From contig JAWUZG010000299.1 of assembly GCA_036785705.1 (NCBI GenBank), forward strand, positions 434,001-498,000: a stretch of 64,000 nt of DNA, read 5' to 3'. Position 1 is the first letter of the stretch. Every line of letters starts with the position of its first letter. This stretch comes from Acanthornis magna (lineage: Eukaryota > Chordata > Aves > Passeriformes > Acanthizidae). This document shows positions 52,308 through 63,589 of this stretch, one piece after another. The notes beneath the pieces are model-generated. The model was not told where the DNA came from and ran no database searches. It saw nothing but the letters and a program-made list of their open reading frames with translations. Both the position numbers and the translations under genes were made by a program.

Positions 52308-52506
52308 TCATTCATAAACCAAAACTGCAGGTATAATATATTCATTGTCAGCAAGTTCATGTGTGTAAATTGCCATCCAACAGTATTGACTGATATAAGA
52401 CAGATATTGAAAAGACAATTTAAATTTACTCTTCCAAACATAAACTGTTCCACAAAAGCACTGTAAAAACTCCTTCAAGGTTTTGTGTTGTGCTTCACAT
52501 TTATGG

Positions 52507-53623
52507 TTAACTACATAATTTGGTTGTGTCATAATCCACTGTGTTTGGCAATTTGGCATTAAAGGCCTGCAAAGCAGATTGGATCCTCACCACTTCACTG
52601 GTAGACAGTTTGAGTCTATGACGGAGCAAGCAAGAGAAGAGGTCCAGACGACGTTGGCCGGGTGGAGAGAGTTTATTTACACGATCCCGAATCTCCAACA
52701 GCTGCAAAAGTGCTGAGTCCTGTGAGCCCTGAGTGTAGGGGTAGTCCAGCTGCAAAATCAAGTCTCGAATTGCTTCTGGGTCGAAGTGCATGCTGTAGCC
52801 AAACACTTGGATGTTGTTGATTTTCATGTAGCCCAGATTTCTTGAGGGATCAATAAATTCCAGGGGTTCATAGTAGACGCTTTCATTGCCATTTGGACCA
52901 TTTGACTTTATTCGACTCCTCAAATAGATGTGCACAGTTTCAAAAAATGTCTTCCACTTGTTGCCCAGAGTCAGCGTCCAGTTATAACACTGAAGGGGTA
53001 AGTCCAGTTTAGTCCGCTCCCAGTCTGGGAAATTATTTTCATTCACAGGCATAAACCAGCTCTCAGAGTGGCTGCCCCCAAAAGGGTTGACATAAACAGC
53101 AAGGACAGGCTCTAAGGTGCTGTTTTTAGTTAGGCAAATCTGTAGAGAGAGGCCCAGTATCATGTGCACCAGGCTGGACTTGTACTTGTTGCTCTTCAGG
53201 GTCAGGAGCATGCGCTTGCGCCACGAGGGGTCGAACCAGCTGTTGAGGCGCATGTCATTGCTGATGAAGATGGCGTGCACCTCGATCCTCCGGTCAGTCT
53301 TCTGCAACAAATACTTCATCTCCAGGTCCTGCAGGTCGGTCTCAAAGCCTATGTAGTGCTCAGTGGAGTCGGCCACCTCGGGCTTGCAGAGCCCCTGGCT
53401 CAGCATGTAGCCAGCGTTGCAGCTGCCGCAGCGCGTGCGGTTATCGGGGGCGCAGCTCAGGCACGCAGGGCCGTCCCCCACCGTGCAGGGCAGGAAGCCG
53501 TGGCAGGCCACCTGGTCATTGGGGCACGTGCACGTGTGAGTCTCCTCAGAAAAGCTGCCCAGGAACCCGTTCTCGTTGCAGTACAGAAACGACTGGATGC
53601 GGTTGAGCCAATAGTTGGAAGAT
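52507..53623 (-). CDS. BRINP1: BRINP1 terminal coding exon (C-terminal half)
   Basis: This exon encodes the last 371 residues of a BRINP-family protein, about half of the usual ~760 residues. It starts after an AG acceptor with one base completing a split codon and ends at TAA (52507-52509) with the C-terminus DYDTTKLCS. Ten cysteines fall in exon residues 15-79 (15, 31, 33, 40, 46, 54, 57, 65, 68, 79), the Cys-rich EGF-like part of the family. The rest is the conserved BRINP C-terminal region. N-glycosylation sequons are visible at NRT (N61), NST, NWT and NES. The assignment to BRINP1 rather than BRINP2 or BRINP3 rests on segments such as EVHAIFISNDMRLNSWF and LRHRLKLSTSEVVRIQSAL as I remember the paralogues. 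Family knowledge: neuronal, secretory-pathway/ER glycoprotein with an N-terminal MACPF domain (encoded upstream, outside this window), linked to cell-cycle restraint in neurons. The frame is intact, with no sign of pseudogenisation. The GTG at 53511 is an internal Val, not a start. Confidence 0.95.
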
Positions 53624-53650
53624 CTGCAATGTGAAAAGAACTTATTTTAA
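53624..53650 (-). promoter_or_regulatory. BRINP1: 3' splice acceptor of BRINP1 last intron
   Basis: On the minus strand the sequence TTCTTTTCACATTGCAG ends at 53624 and abuts the coding frame. The AG occupies 53625-53624, preceded by a short pyrimidine-rich stretch. The exon begins with a single A that completes a codon from the preceding exon. The reading SSNYWLNRIQSFLYC right after it matches BRINP sequence, which fixes the junction. Confidence 0.9.
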
Positions 53651-56600
53651 CAAAGAGAGGCCTGCGCACAACAGATACAACTTTGCTATGTTTTATCAGA
53701 AAGAGAAAAATAATGCTGGTTTTAGTGTCAGATTAAGGCATGATAGTCAGACAGCATCTGCTGTCAGATAAATACAGGTATAAATTGCTTCTTAACAATG
53801 CAAAATCACAAAAGAAAAGTTTCCTTATAAACCCACAAACACGACAGGAACATTTAGTTTGCGTATTTTTCTTTCTCTGCGTCTCTGTCAAAGAAGTCTG
53901 ACAAAGAGACATTTTCTGTAATTGTCTTCAGATTAACATCTTGAAATCCTATGCAGTTGAGATTATTTTGGTGTGTTCTATTTGATCAAACAAGTGTATC
54001 TAAGTGTCTCCAACTGTACTGTCCTTCTATTCTATTACGAAGATTTTTTTTTTTTTTTAACTGGCTGGAGCTGCACTGATTTATAAACAGTGAGCCAAAA
54101 TTCTTTCCTGGAGTAGTAATAGGACCCTGCTCCCCACCTGAATAGATGACTTCCAGCACTACAGAATCTCTACAGGAAGCCATGCATGAGCATGCTGTGT
54201 TTACTTTTCATCTTTGGAGACAAAATTAAAGGATCACTTTAATGTTCTTCTTGTCATCTCATTTTGGTTTCACTAGGAGCAACAGTTAAAGGTCGCACAT
54301 CACACTGGGAAGACATACCGAAACCAACAGTTTAGGCTGATGAGGCACAGTCACTACAAGAAAGACAATGGGACCAGCAGAGCTACCTGGGAATAGTCAG
54401 AAAAATTATCTTTTTTCTTTGCATTTTTCAGCTCCTATTATTCCCAGCAAGGCACAGTTTAAAGAACCTGTTTTGTCTGCTGCTGTCAGATCTATTGTTG
54501 CCACATGAATGACAATGGTTGTACAGTTTCTTCCCCTTTCATTACATTGTTTCAGAGAGAAAATGCAAAAGCCTCATTTACTCCTGACTTACTTTTAAAG
54601 TCACATCTGAATTTGTCTCAAGGAGAAATCCAAGGCATCTCATAGTCTGATTTTTTGAAACATGAAAATAAAGTTCAGTAAAAAAAATATATCATTGTAT
54701 ACTCTGGTGACTTTCAAAATCTTTTCATTTTTTCCCTTTTTTAGGGCAGGAATCTCAGTTGTTCAGGGTTGGGGGCTTATACGCCTGTAGCCTCCAGGTA
54801 TTTTCTAGAAGCATAAGTAAATATTATAACATGAACAATTTGAACATGCCTTATCATTATTCTTATTTGTGCTTATTTGAAAGCCAGCATTAAGCAAAAA
54901 TATTCTGGTGAGTTTATTTCTTCATTTCCTGACTAAAAACCACAATGTCCATTCTGCAAGCAAGGTCAATGTCGTGATATAAAAGTTACCCCAAAACTGA
55001 GAAGACCTTGAAGCTGTCGCAGGTGGAATGGGCAGCTCCTGTGTGCTTTGGCAGGGCTGTTTTGACAACAGCCTGCAGTGTCCCAGCCAGAGCAGGTGTG
55101 TGTTTGGGAGGTGTTTGTGCCCTGGAGCCCATTTCGGGCTGAACTCTCCAGCCAGGCTGGGTCCCACAGGTCTGTCTTACTGCTATAACCCGTGGGCACC
55201 ACTGCAGCCAAAACAGAGCAGATTCTTTCCAAAGGAGGGAAACTAACCTTTCTGAGGCTTCTCCCTAATCTTTTGTGCTTCTCTGTGATTATTTAAGAAT
55301 TGATACTGAGTCACAAAAACTGCTGGATGTAAGATAGAAAAGTCTGGTTTATTTACCGTAAGTCTTTGGTTGATGTCATTTGCTTCACAATAGCCTTCAC
55401 AAAGTTGTTACCTTATGATTTTTACACTGGAGGGATAACTGGGCAGATTTCAAGGCTGTAACAGTTGCATTTTTATCTCCAAGTTTTCTGCTCATATTAC
55501 TTGTTACTACCAGGTGGTAGTAACATGTCTACTGATATTGTTTGGGTTTGTAACTGTGACTTTTAGCATCCTCTTCCACTTCTATTGGGCACAGAAGTCC
55601 ATACCTTGGAAAAGTTTTGTTGTACATTAGGAATACAACTCCAGAACACATTTTCAGAGAACTTGTTTTTACATAGACCAATTCTGAGCTTCCAGCTGTG
55701 GTTTTGAATTCATCCCAGCAGAAAATTAACAGTTGAGGAGATTTTCTGAGTGAATTTTTGAATATTGTTGCATTGAAGTGGATTGGGTGTCACTGGAAAG
55801 GTTTTGTCAGCAGTGAGGCAGGCAATGTGGTGTCCTCTAGGAGAAGAAGCCAGGGGTTGGACACAGCTGGGTCCACAGAGTTTCAGCTGGTTCCATCCAG
55901 ATGTTCTGATCTTGACTCAAAAGCTTTTTTTTCTGATCTCCTTCTCCCCTCCTATTGAATGGGGTGAGTGAGAGGAGTGTGTGGAGGCAGTGATTAACCC
56001 ACCACACAAGGAGATCATTCCCAGCTTTAAGATGATCCCTGTTGTGTTTCATGTACCCTCTCTTCCTCTTAGAACTAGTCAATAGCATTACAATTTTTCA
56101 TATTTACAAATGGTACTACTACTTATAATTATTTGACATTGAAACAAGTTTAAAAGAGTTTGGCATGTTAATTTTTTTTCATATACTAAGGGTTTTGTGA
56201 AGGAGCTCCTGCATGATTAGATGGGAAAGGTATCTGGAACTCAGGGTGAACTAGGCAAAGAAAAAAGTGAAAACTGTGGCATTACTTCAGACTGGGGGAG
56301 AGAACAGAACCGGGAAAGCAGGGAAGGCATTGTCTCAGTCAGCAGGGGTGGTTGGAAGTGGGGGACAACTAGAGAGGACTTTGGCGCTCTTTGAAGAGGA
56401 GAATTTTGTTGTTGCAATAAGCCTACTTAAACCAGCAACATTAATTTACTGGCAAGGGGTGATTTGGTTTGGGTTACTCACTTTTCCAGCCATATGGTGA
56501 CTAGAACAATTTTTTTCTTTATTAATGATGCAATCTACTGTTTCTATGATTATGATAAGCAAAATCTTTAAAGTCACTTCTTTTTTGTTCTCTTTATTTT

Positions 56601-57627
56601 TAATGAGCCTACCTTCCTTCTTTTAGTCTGTTAGGGAATAGAAGCAGCAGTCTAAAAATCTGCATGACATTACAAACTGCAGAATTAAGTAAATTTCTTT
56701 CTATAACTTAGTTATGTTGTTTGTAACTTAGTATCTAGCTTATTAAAAGAGCTATGCCTTTGATGATTAGCAGTTGAAAAGAAGTCAAGAACTTTAGAGG
56801 GATGGAGGTTATCTCCTTATTCCAATGAAGTTCAAAACAACAGCATTCTAATATTATTGCTTTATTTTGATTTCTTTTTACCTGATTTTAACCAGAGTGA
56901 TTTCAAGGAGAATGTGCTCATACTTGTCTTTGATTAGTTAACAAATATATATATAATCTATTTAAAAATCTATTAAAAAAACCCCAAAATCTACTTCCTT
57001 ATTTAACTGCTTGTTTTAAAAGTTGCCATTAAATAATACTGTTACTTCTTGTAAATTTATTGCTTTCAGTAGAGCAAATTAAGAAAATTATGTGAAAGTA
57101 CATAAAATGTCAGCAATACCTCATCGTTAACTGGATAAATTCACACTGGCATTATCATCATGAAATCATTCTTTTTCTCCTAGAAATTAAAGATCAGATA
57201 AATTCTGGATCCTGAAGCCAAGAAAAAGGTTTGGTTGGAAGCAGATGTGTCCTGCAGGTCAACACCTGGCTGAATACCTGGTGCAGTCAAGGCTCCCTCA
57301 GCCGCTCTGGGAGCGATGGCAGCTGGGACAGAGGGAAATGCGGGGTGGTTGTGGGGTGAGATTAGATCTCTGCGTGTTCCAGAAGTGTCTCGATTGCTCA
57401 GACAAACACTCCCGGCCGGTGCAACCGACACCGTGCAAGCAGACCTTTTCTGTCACCCATGCCAGTGGATAGCACAGTCACACACACACACACCCCGGAA
57501 CCTTTGATTAGCTCAGCGTTACCAGAGACAAGGAACTCAGAAAGCTCAGTTGTGTGGAGTTCTGAGGATGGTTAACTCCCAAAGGTGTCCAGCAACGAAA
57601 GAGGAAGAATGGCTGTGAGTGGCCGTT

Positions 57628-57633
57628 CTTATA
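57628..57633 (-). promoter_or_regulatory. LTR B TATA box
   Basis: TATAAG on the minus strand, at the same place as the TATAAG at 5096 in LTR A. Inverted CCAAT motifs lie upstream (plus strand CCAAT at 57645, 57729 and 57773). It would fire toward the BRINP1 terminal exon about 4 kb away. Confidence 0.6.
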
Positions 57634-57667
57634 GAGGTCTAGGGCCAATAGGGTTGGGGAGAAGGTG

Positions 57668-57755
57668 GGGAGATAAAACAACAACCAGTGGGAAGAAGGG
57701 AGGGGTGGAGTGTGTGATACAATGAGAACCAATGGGGAAAAGGGAAGGGCAGAGT
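57668..57755 (-). repeat. Tandem 44-bp duplication in LTR B U3
   Basis: On the minus strand, units 57755-57712 and 57711-57668 are each exactly 44 bp and align end to end. Both start ACTC, carry a CCC(T)TCCC pyrimidine block and then a CCATTGGTT or CCACTGGTT motif (inverted CCAAT, degenerate in the second). LTR A has a single such unit at 5018-5061. Repeated U3 enhancer units are common in retroviral LTRs. Confidence 0.85.
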
Positions 57756-58074
57756 CAGGGAGCAGGTCAAGGCCAATCAACATAGGAAGATTAACATAAC
57801 CTTAGGGAGAGACCACCCAACCAACACTCAGAGGTTATTTCACACTTCAGAGTTGTCCCACCAGCATACTGCTGCTCTGGGAACCTCTTGACTTCTCCAA
57901 GATGGTTTCAGCCACCGCCACAAGAGGGGATTTCAGAGAAGATGAGAGGTGATAACGCAAGTGCCAGGCTTACTGACCCTGTGACAAGGCCTTCAAGCAT
58001 TGTTAGGTTGGGGCTGGAGCTCCAGTGGGGGCTGGGGAATAAAGTGTCCAGGGAGAGAGCCTTTTCAGCTGGTT

Positions 58075-58152
58075 TGGAACTGGATAATCCAGCTGGAACG
58101 AGATGGTCTTTAAGGTCCCTTCGAACCCAAAGCATTCTGTGATTCTGTGATT
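58075..58152 (+). mobile_element. CR1 3'-tail fragment
   Basis: GAACGAGATGGTCTTTAAGG, TCCCTTCGAACCCAAAGCAT and TCTGTGATTCTGTGATTC form a CR1 terminus. It lies in the BRINP1 last intron, antisense to the gene. Confidence 0.88.
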
Positions 58153-60917
58153 CGTGCAGAAAGTGGTACACCTAGGGGCCCTTCTCTGTGCCTGGACATC
58201 GCTGTCTGTGGGATGCAGGCACATTTGGACACACTTCCAGTGCTGTGACTTCCTTGATATCACAGAGATGTGGTGGATGGACAGACACTCTTTAGTAGAA
58301 ACAGGTGGAAGGTGGATAACTGCACTCCCCACAAAAAAAATACTAAAGAACTAAAGAATTTGCCTTTGGACGAGCAATGGACTGGTCAGGATCTCAAGGG
58401 CAGGGATGAGAGGAGAGGGCAATAAGAGGGACACTCAGAATACATCACACACCATGAGATAAAAGGCAGTGGATTAAGCCTTCCTTAACCAACTGGAGAA
58501 AACAACATGACCACAGGTGCTGACCTTCAGGGGGACTTCAGCTACTCCAGCAGCAGTGTTACTGTCAGCATAACACGGCAGGACATGACTCCAGGAGAGT
58601 GAGGAAATGCAGTCAGGACAAATTTTAACACAGCAGAACAGGGCAGTTGCTCTGCTGGGGCTGCTGCTCCTAAATAGGGAAGAAGGAGTTGAGGATGTGG
58701 AAGCTGGTGGCAGCGTTGGCTGCTCTGACTGCAGGGTGGGCAATTAAAGTCCCTGAAGGAAGTGAGGGAGGCAAGAAAGAGAACAGTTATCCTGTTGTTC
58801 AGGACAGCAGCCTTTACCTGGGAGTTAGTTCAGGGAATGAGTAGGTTCGTCTTGTGGTGAAGAAGACCAAGTGCATTAGTGGAGTCAATAGGTGAAGGGC
58901 AAAAAATCTTCCCCTGCATTTGGTCCTTGCAGAACGGCTCGGTACTCACTCCCCACCACACATGTTCTGTGCATACTCCCAGTGCTCCTTTGCCTTTATT
59001 CAGTTTTTCCCATATTTTATGCTTTTATGCTGTTAATGGGGAACTGGTAACAAAGGCTGCTTATCTTGAGCGGTTTCTTCTTGTTTATAAAAGCCAATTA
59101 AAAAATTAAGACAAATAGCACCTAAGCAAGGGTTGAAAGAGCTCTTCAATTTTTCTTTTAACAAACAAATGCTATCATTATTTGATTTGGAAAATTACAT
59201 ATGCTGGCCTGATGAGTTAGTTTTCCAAGCACTGGGATATAGAACTGGCTTGAAAACCTAGTGAAACCAGCAAGAATGTTCCTCATCACTACACTGAACT
59301 TCAAATCAAAATGAAATGCTTGAAATACCTGTGCCTTCCTCATCAGTCAAAATTATATGATAATTTATAATCAAGAGCTGTTTCTAGTGATTCATACACT
59401 TGAAATCACAACTTTATTGTAGAAATAAAGTAACTTTTAGTGTAATTAAATATGACACTTGGTAAGTATAAGATACTTGCTATCAAATTATAGAATGAAT
59501 TACACCTTCCTGGAAATTATTTGGCATTTTTTTAAACTCTTGTTTATTAATATTGAGTCATTGAAATCAACCCTTCCAAACCATCACAAAGTTACAAAGA
59601 AGTGCTAAGTCTGGACAGAATTTCTATGAAAACATGAATATGGATTGTCCTGTTAGTAGACCACCTGTTGTCTGTATAGGAAATAGATCATCAAGCTTCT
59701 GTTCTGACTTAGGAACACTGAGGCAGGTAACCCATCCAAATCCCAAACTTCTGCCTTGAGTTAAGACCCCAAAACTGAGCCTCCATTATTCTGGAGCTTC
59801 AATCTCACCTTTGACTACAAAGAGTTCCTGTTCACACAAGTCATGTCTCTTGTGGATGAACAAGTCCTTATTTAACTTGTCTGATCAAATATGCCAATAT
59901 GAAAATACCTAGTTGTGCACAACAATATTCCACAAATTTTCTCAGTTCTTAAAATTTACTAGAAAGCAGATTGCTAACTAATTCTGGTTCAATAACAAGT
60001 GAACTTCTACCTATTTCCTACTCTGCTACAAGCTCAGGCCACTGTTGCAGGATGAAGAGACTGCTGTGGGTAAATCTGCTGCCATATAAACTGCACCAGC
60101 TTTCAGCTGGAATGCTTGCAGTGTAAAGAAAGCCTGCCAGATAATCTCACTTTTACACGGGCATGGTAAAAAATAGGATAATCCTAGGGAAGTTAATGCA
60201 GAAATTAATATCAGCCAAGTTTCTGACGAGAAACATCTCAATGAGAAACATAAATCATAATTCTAAAGTGCATTTAAAATATTTTGCAATTCTTTTTTTT
60301 ACTAAGAAAAAAACTTTGCTTAAAAAAAAATTATTTTTACTAGAGCAGTTGAAAGCTTAATCCAAACCACACACCTATTCCTGTTCAATACACTGTAACA
60401 TTAAATGTAAGAACAAAACACTATGGTCACCCTATAGAATAGCTGGAGCAAGTATTTAATCATGATATGACACTTTTACCTCCTTCTCTGCCTCACTAAG
60501 TGCTCAACATCTGTTGTACATCAGATGGCTCAGTAGCAGATGATGAGTACTCAGTGAGGCAGATGCTAAGTAAAAAAATAAAGACAATTTAACAAGAAGA
60601 GGAGAGGCAGTAAAATACCCATTACCTATTCTTCCCTTCCTTTGGAGGCCAAGTCCAGTATAAATCTGTGAGACAGCAAGATCAACACCACATGCACTTA
60701 AAGACATCTCTACAACATCCTGCTCTTGATCTGGTGGATTTACCTCTTGGGAAGGACAAATCAGATTCCAAGTACTTTGTTTCTATGTTGTGATTCAAAA
60801 CAACAACAGTAATTGCTACTTAATATGGTAATGGTCTTTATGTGAATATAGTTTTGTTTTAGGTATCAGGGTGAAACTACCAACTGCACAGTAACCAGAA
60901 GAGCAGTGAGTGATTGT

Positions 60918-61790
60918 AGAATCATAGAACCACAGAATGGTTTGGCTTGGGAGGGACCTTAAAGCCCATCCAGTGCCACCCCTGCCATGGGCAGAGACAC
61001 CTTCCACTGTCCCAGGCTGCTCCAAGCCCCAATGTCCAGCCTGGCCTTGGACACTGCCAGGGATCCAGGGGCAGCCACAGCTTCTCTGGGCACCTGTGCC
61101 AGGGCCTGCCCACCCTCCCAGGGAACAATTCCTTCCTAATATTTAATGCAGCCTGTCCTCTGGCAGTGGGAAGCCATCCCCCTTATCCTGTCACTCCATC
61201 CCTTGTAAATAGTCTCTCTCCTTCTTTCCCATGAACCCCTTTCAGGCACTGCAAGGCCACAGTTATATCACCCCAAAGCTTCCCCTCTCCAGGTGAACAA
61301 TCCCAGCTCTCGCAGCCTTTTCCTCCCAGCAGAGCTGCTCCATCCCTCTGCTCATCCTGGAGCCTCCTCTGGGCTCTCTCCAGCAGCTCCAGCTCCTCCC
61401 TGTGCTGGCCCAGGGCTGGGGCAGCTCTGCAGGTGGGGTCTCACCTGAGAGGGGCAGAGCCCCCCCTTTCCTGCTGCCCACGCTGGGCTCAGCCCAGGGC
61501 TCGGGGGGTTCAGGGCTGGGGCAGGGCCAGCTCTCACCCACAGCAGCCCCAAGTCCTTCTCCAGGGCTGCTCCATCTGCTCCTCCCTAGCCTGGACTGAC
61601 CCCAGGGGCTGCCCTGACCCAGGTGCAGCCCCAGCACTCGGTGGTGTTAAACCTCCTGAGATTCCATGGGGCACTCCTGGAGCTCATCCAGGTCCCTCTG
61701 GATGTCACCCATCCTTCAGGAGTGCCACTGCCCCCTTGGCTTGGTGTCACCGGCAAACCTGGTGAGGGTGCCATAGAGCCCTCTGTCATT
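60918..61790 (-). mobile_element. CR1 LINE, 5'-truncated (about 0.87 kb)
   Basis: Begins TAGAATCATAGAACCACAGA with a short terminal repeat, then the 3' UTR block, then the end of ORF2, and reaches further 5' than the copy at 1125 (CTCCTGGAGCTCATCCAGGT, GTCACCGGCAAACCTGG). It is one of the youngest-looking elements in the window and is in sense with BRINP1. Open frames inside are not genes. Confidence 0.92.
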
Positions 61791-61802
61791 AGAAGATTGA
61801 AT

Positions 61803-61861
61803 GTTTTGCATTAGCCTCAACCAATTAGTTCAATGCATTAGTTTTGCATTAGCCTCAACCA
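61803..61861 (+). repeat. 21-bp direct repeat with 17-bp spacer
   Basis: GTTTTGCATTAGCCTCAACC plus A occurs at 61803 and again at 61841, next to the 5' end of the CR1 copy. It is probably a small local duplication. Confidence 0.8.
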
Positions 61862-63589
61862 CCACCCAAATAAAGATGTCTGAAATCATTTTACTGTGGC
61901 TCATGTCACAGGTATGCCTGCAAGACTCTCAGTGACATTGCAAATCCCACTCCAAACAGTGACAAATAGGAGCAGTGCAGCTGTTCTGAGTTCACATCTC
62001 ACAATTTCACAGCTGCTCCACCCAAGTCAGGTACTTCAAAGCAGATTCAAAGGTCTGGGGTCTGTGGGCCATGGTGAACAAAAAGTAAAAGGGCTGTAAA
62101 GTAGGGAAGGACTAAGATGCTTTTTGAAACATATATAAAGGAAAGAGAAACCTCTCCCTCAGGGATGCCTGTTAGAAAACACAGAAAGGATACTAATTAG
62201 CTGTGGAATTTTAATGGAAGTGTTGTTTCTATATGCTAAAATGGCTTCCAGCATTCAAGTCCAGTAACTAAAGAAATCTGTCCCACTGTGAGGATACTCT
62301 CTGGTGACTGGATGAATTCTGATTCTGGATTATGTTGCTGGAGTTATTCACAATCTAAACTGAATCTGCTTTGAATTATGGAGGTAAAATACCTTGTTTT
62401 CCCTGTTAATCACATTTAAGGAGAGTCTTTCCAGATCCTCCAGCCCTTGTGCCACCATTCCGCAGCTGTTGCCTGGGGCCCTCAGGGCTGGCACTGTATA
62501 TTTTAAAATCAATAATACATGTTCTTCCTTTTCAATTCCAGATAGTCTTTCTATTATTGGAAGCAGAGGAATTAAGCCCCTGCATTACGTGGTAAGAACC
62601 TGTTGCCTCTCATAGAAAACACTGCCATGGGTTTCATGATATTCCAAGCTAAACAATATTTTGGCACTGAAACGTCGTATTTCAGAGGCCTATTCCAGTC
62701 GGTCTGTTATGAACTGATTTTCAAAGCTTTGTAGCTTTAACTACATTGATGTTACACCCTTACAATTCCCATAGTAAAATGTTTCGAATATGAAACATTT
62801 CTGCCACACACACCCTCTAAAGAATAATTATAAAAAGTGGTTTTAGGATAATATAGCCACAATTTTTTAGACACAGCTCTAATCATAATGACTGTTGTGC
62901 TATATTTAATTGGGAATCAAACTGCTTTGTAGCACCAAATATTTATGTAAAGGGAGTCAAATCAGAGACAAGCTTTGAAAGCTTTCACTAAATAATGATC
63001 CAAAGTTCAGCAGAGACAAAGGAAATACATAGAAAATTAATTAATGGAACCACTTGTAGAACAAAAAGAATCAGAGCTGTTAGAAAAAATTAGTTTCCAT
63101 GTAAAGGAGGAAGAAAGTTGCCACACACATGTACAAAACACCATCAAAATACTCCAACCAAAAACCACCAAACAAGCCAACCAATGCGTGCTGCTTAGAG
63201 CCACTCACCTGTTGTGTATCAATATACGTGTGTGCTTGTGTTTGTAGTGTTAGATCTGTGAAAAACTGACCTTGGCTCTAGATTAGCCACTAATTCTGTG
63301 GAATTTTAGGTGAAATTTTCCAGATGTGTCTAAAATATAATTATTTTAAAAATTATGAAGTTATTATGAGGCTTAACTGGATACCTCTGTGACAGATTAA
63401 TAAATACCTTTAAGGCATTTGAAAAGTAATAGCCAAGTTTACTGCAATGTAATTATCTTTTTTGTGTAAAGAAAAGCTGTGGAGACATCATAATATTGGA
63501 CAAACAAAGCAAACACCACCCTGCCTTTCCTTTTACAGAGAGAGGTAAGATAAGGGTATGATAAAGCCATTTACACAACTATACAAATT

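Larger units (their letters stand above)
52150..52506 (-). other. BRINP1: BRINP1 3' UTR (inferred)
   Basis: AT-rich sequence follows the BRINP1 stop on the minus strand. It contains three AATAAA hexamers. The farthest of these, at 52177-52182, would give a UTR of about 340-360 nt, a length like that of the mammalian transcript as I recall it. A GT-rich stretch lies further downstream on the minus strand (about 52085-52100). The cleavage site is inferred, not seen. Confidence 0.7.
57336..57922 (-). mobile_element. Endogenous retrovirus solo LTR (copy B), sense with BRINP1
   Basis: Read on the minus strand, this segment matches the LTR at 4876-5389 over nearly its full length, including the U3 CCAAT/CACCC region, the CTATAAG box, the following hairpin and the run into CACTTCTGGAACACGCAGAG. 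It starts TGTGGCGGTGG. A hexamer AGAGGG lies directly outside both ends (57330-57335 and 57923-57928), a plausible 6-bp target duplication of ERVK-like length. The end that this implies does not read CA, so that boundary is uncertain by a few bases. No internal retroviral sequence is visible, so it looks like a solo LTR. It is longer than copy A partly because a 44-bp U3 unit is duplicated. Confidence 0.85.

Noticed and set aside
53511..53513. Possible start codon for a 334-residue protein
   Set aside because: The codon is GTG (Val) inside the conserved sequence NDQVACHG. The frame continues upstream to the splice acceptor at 53624.
53164..53634. 156-codon open frame on the plus strand opposite BRINP1
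   Set aside because: It is antisense to a recognised conserved exon. Its Ala/Val/Arg-rich composition mirrors the GC-rich coding strand.
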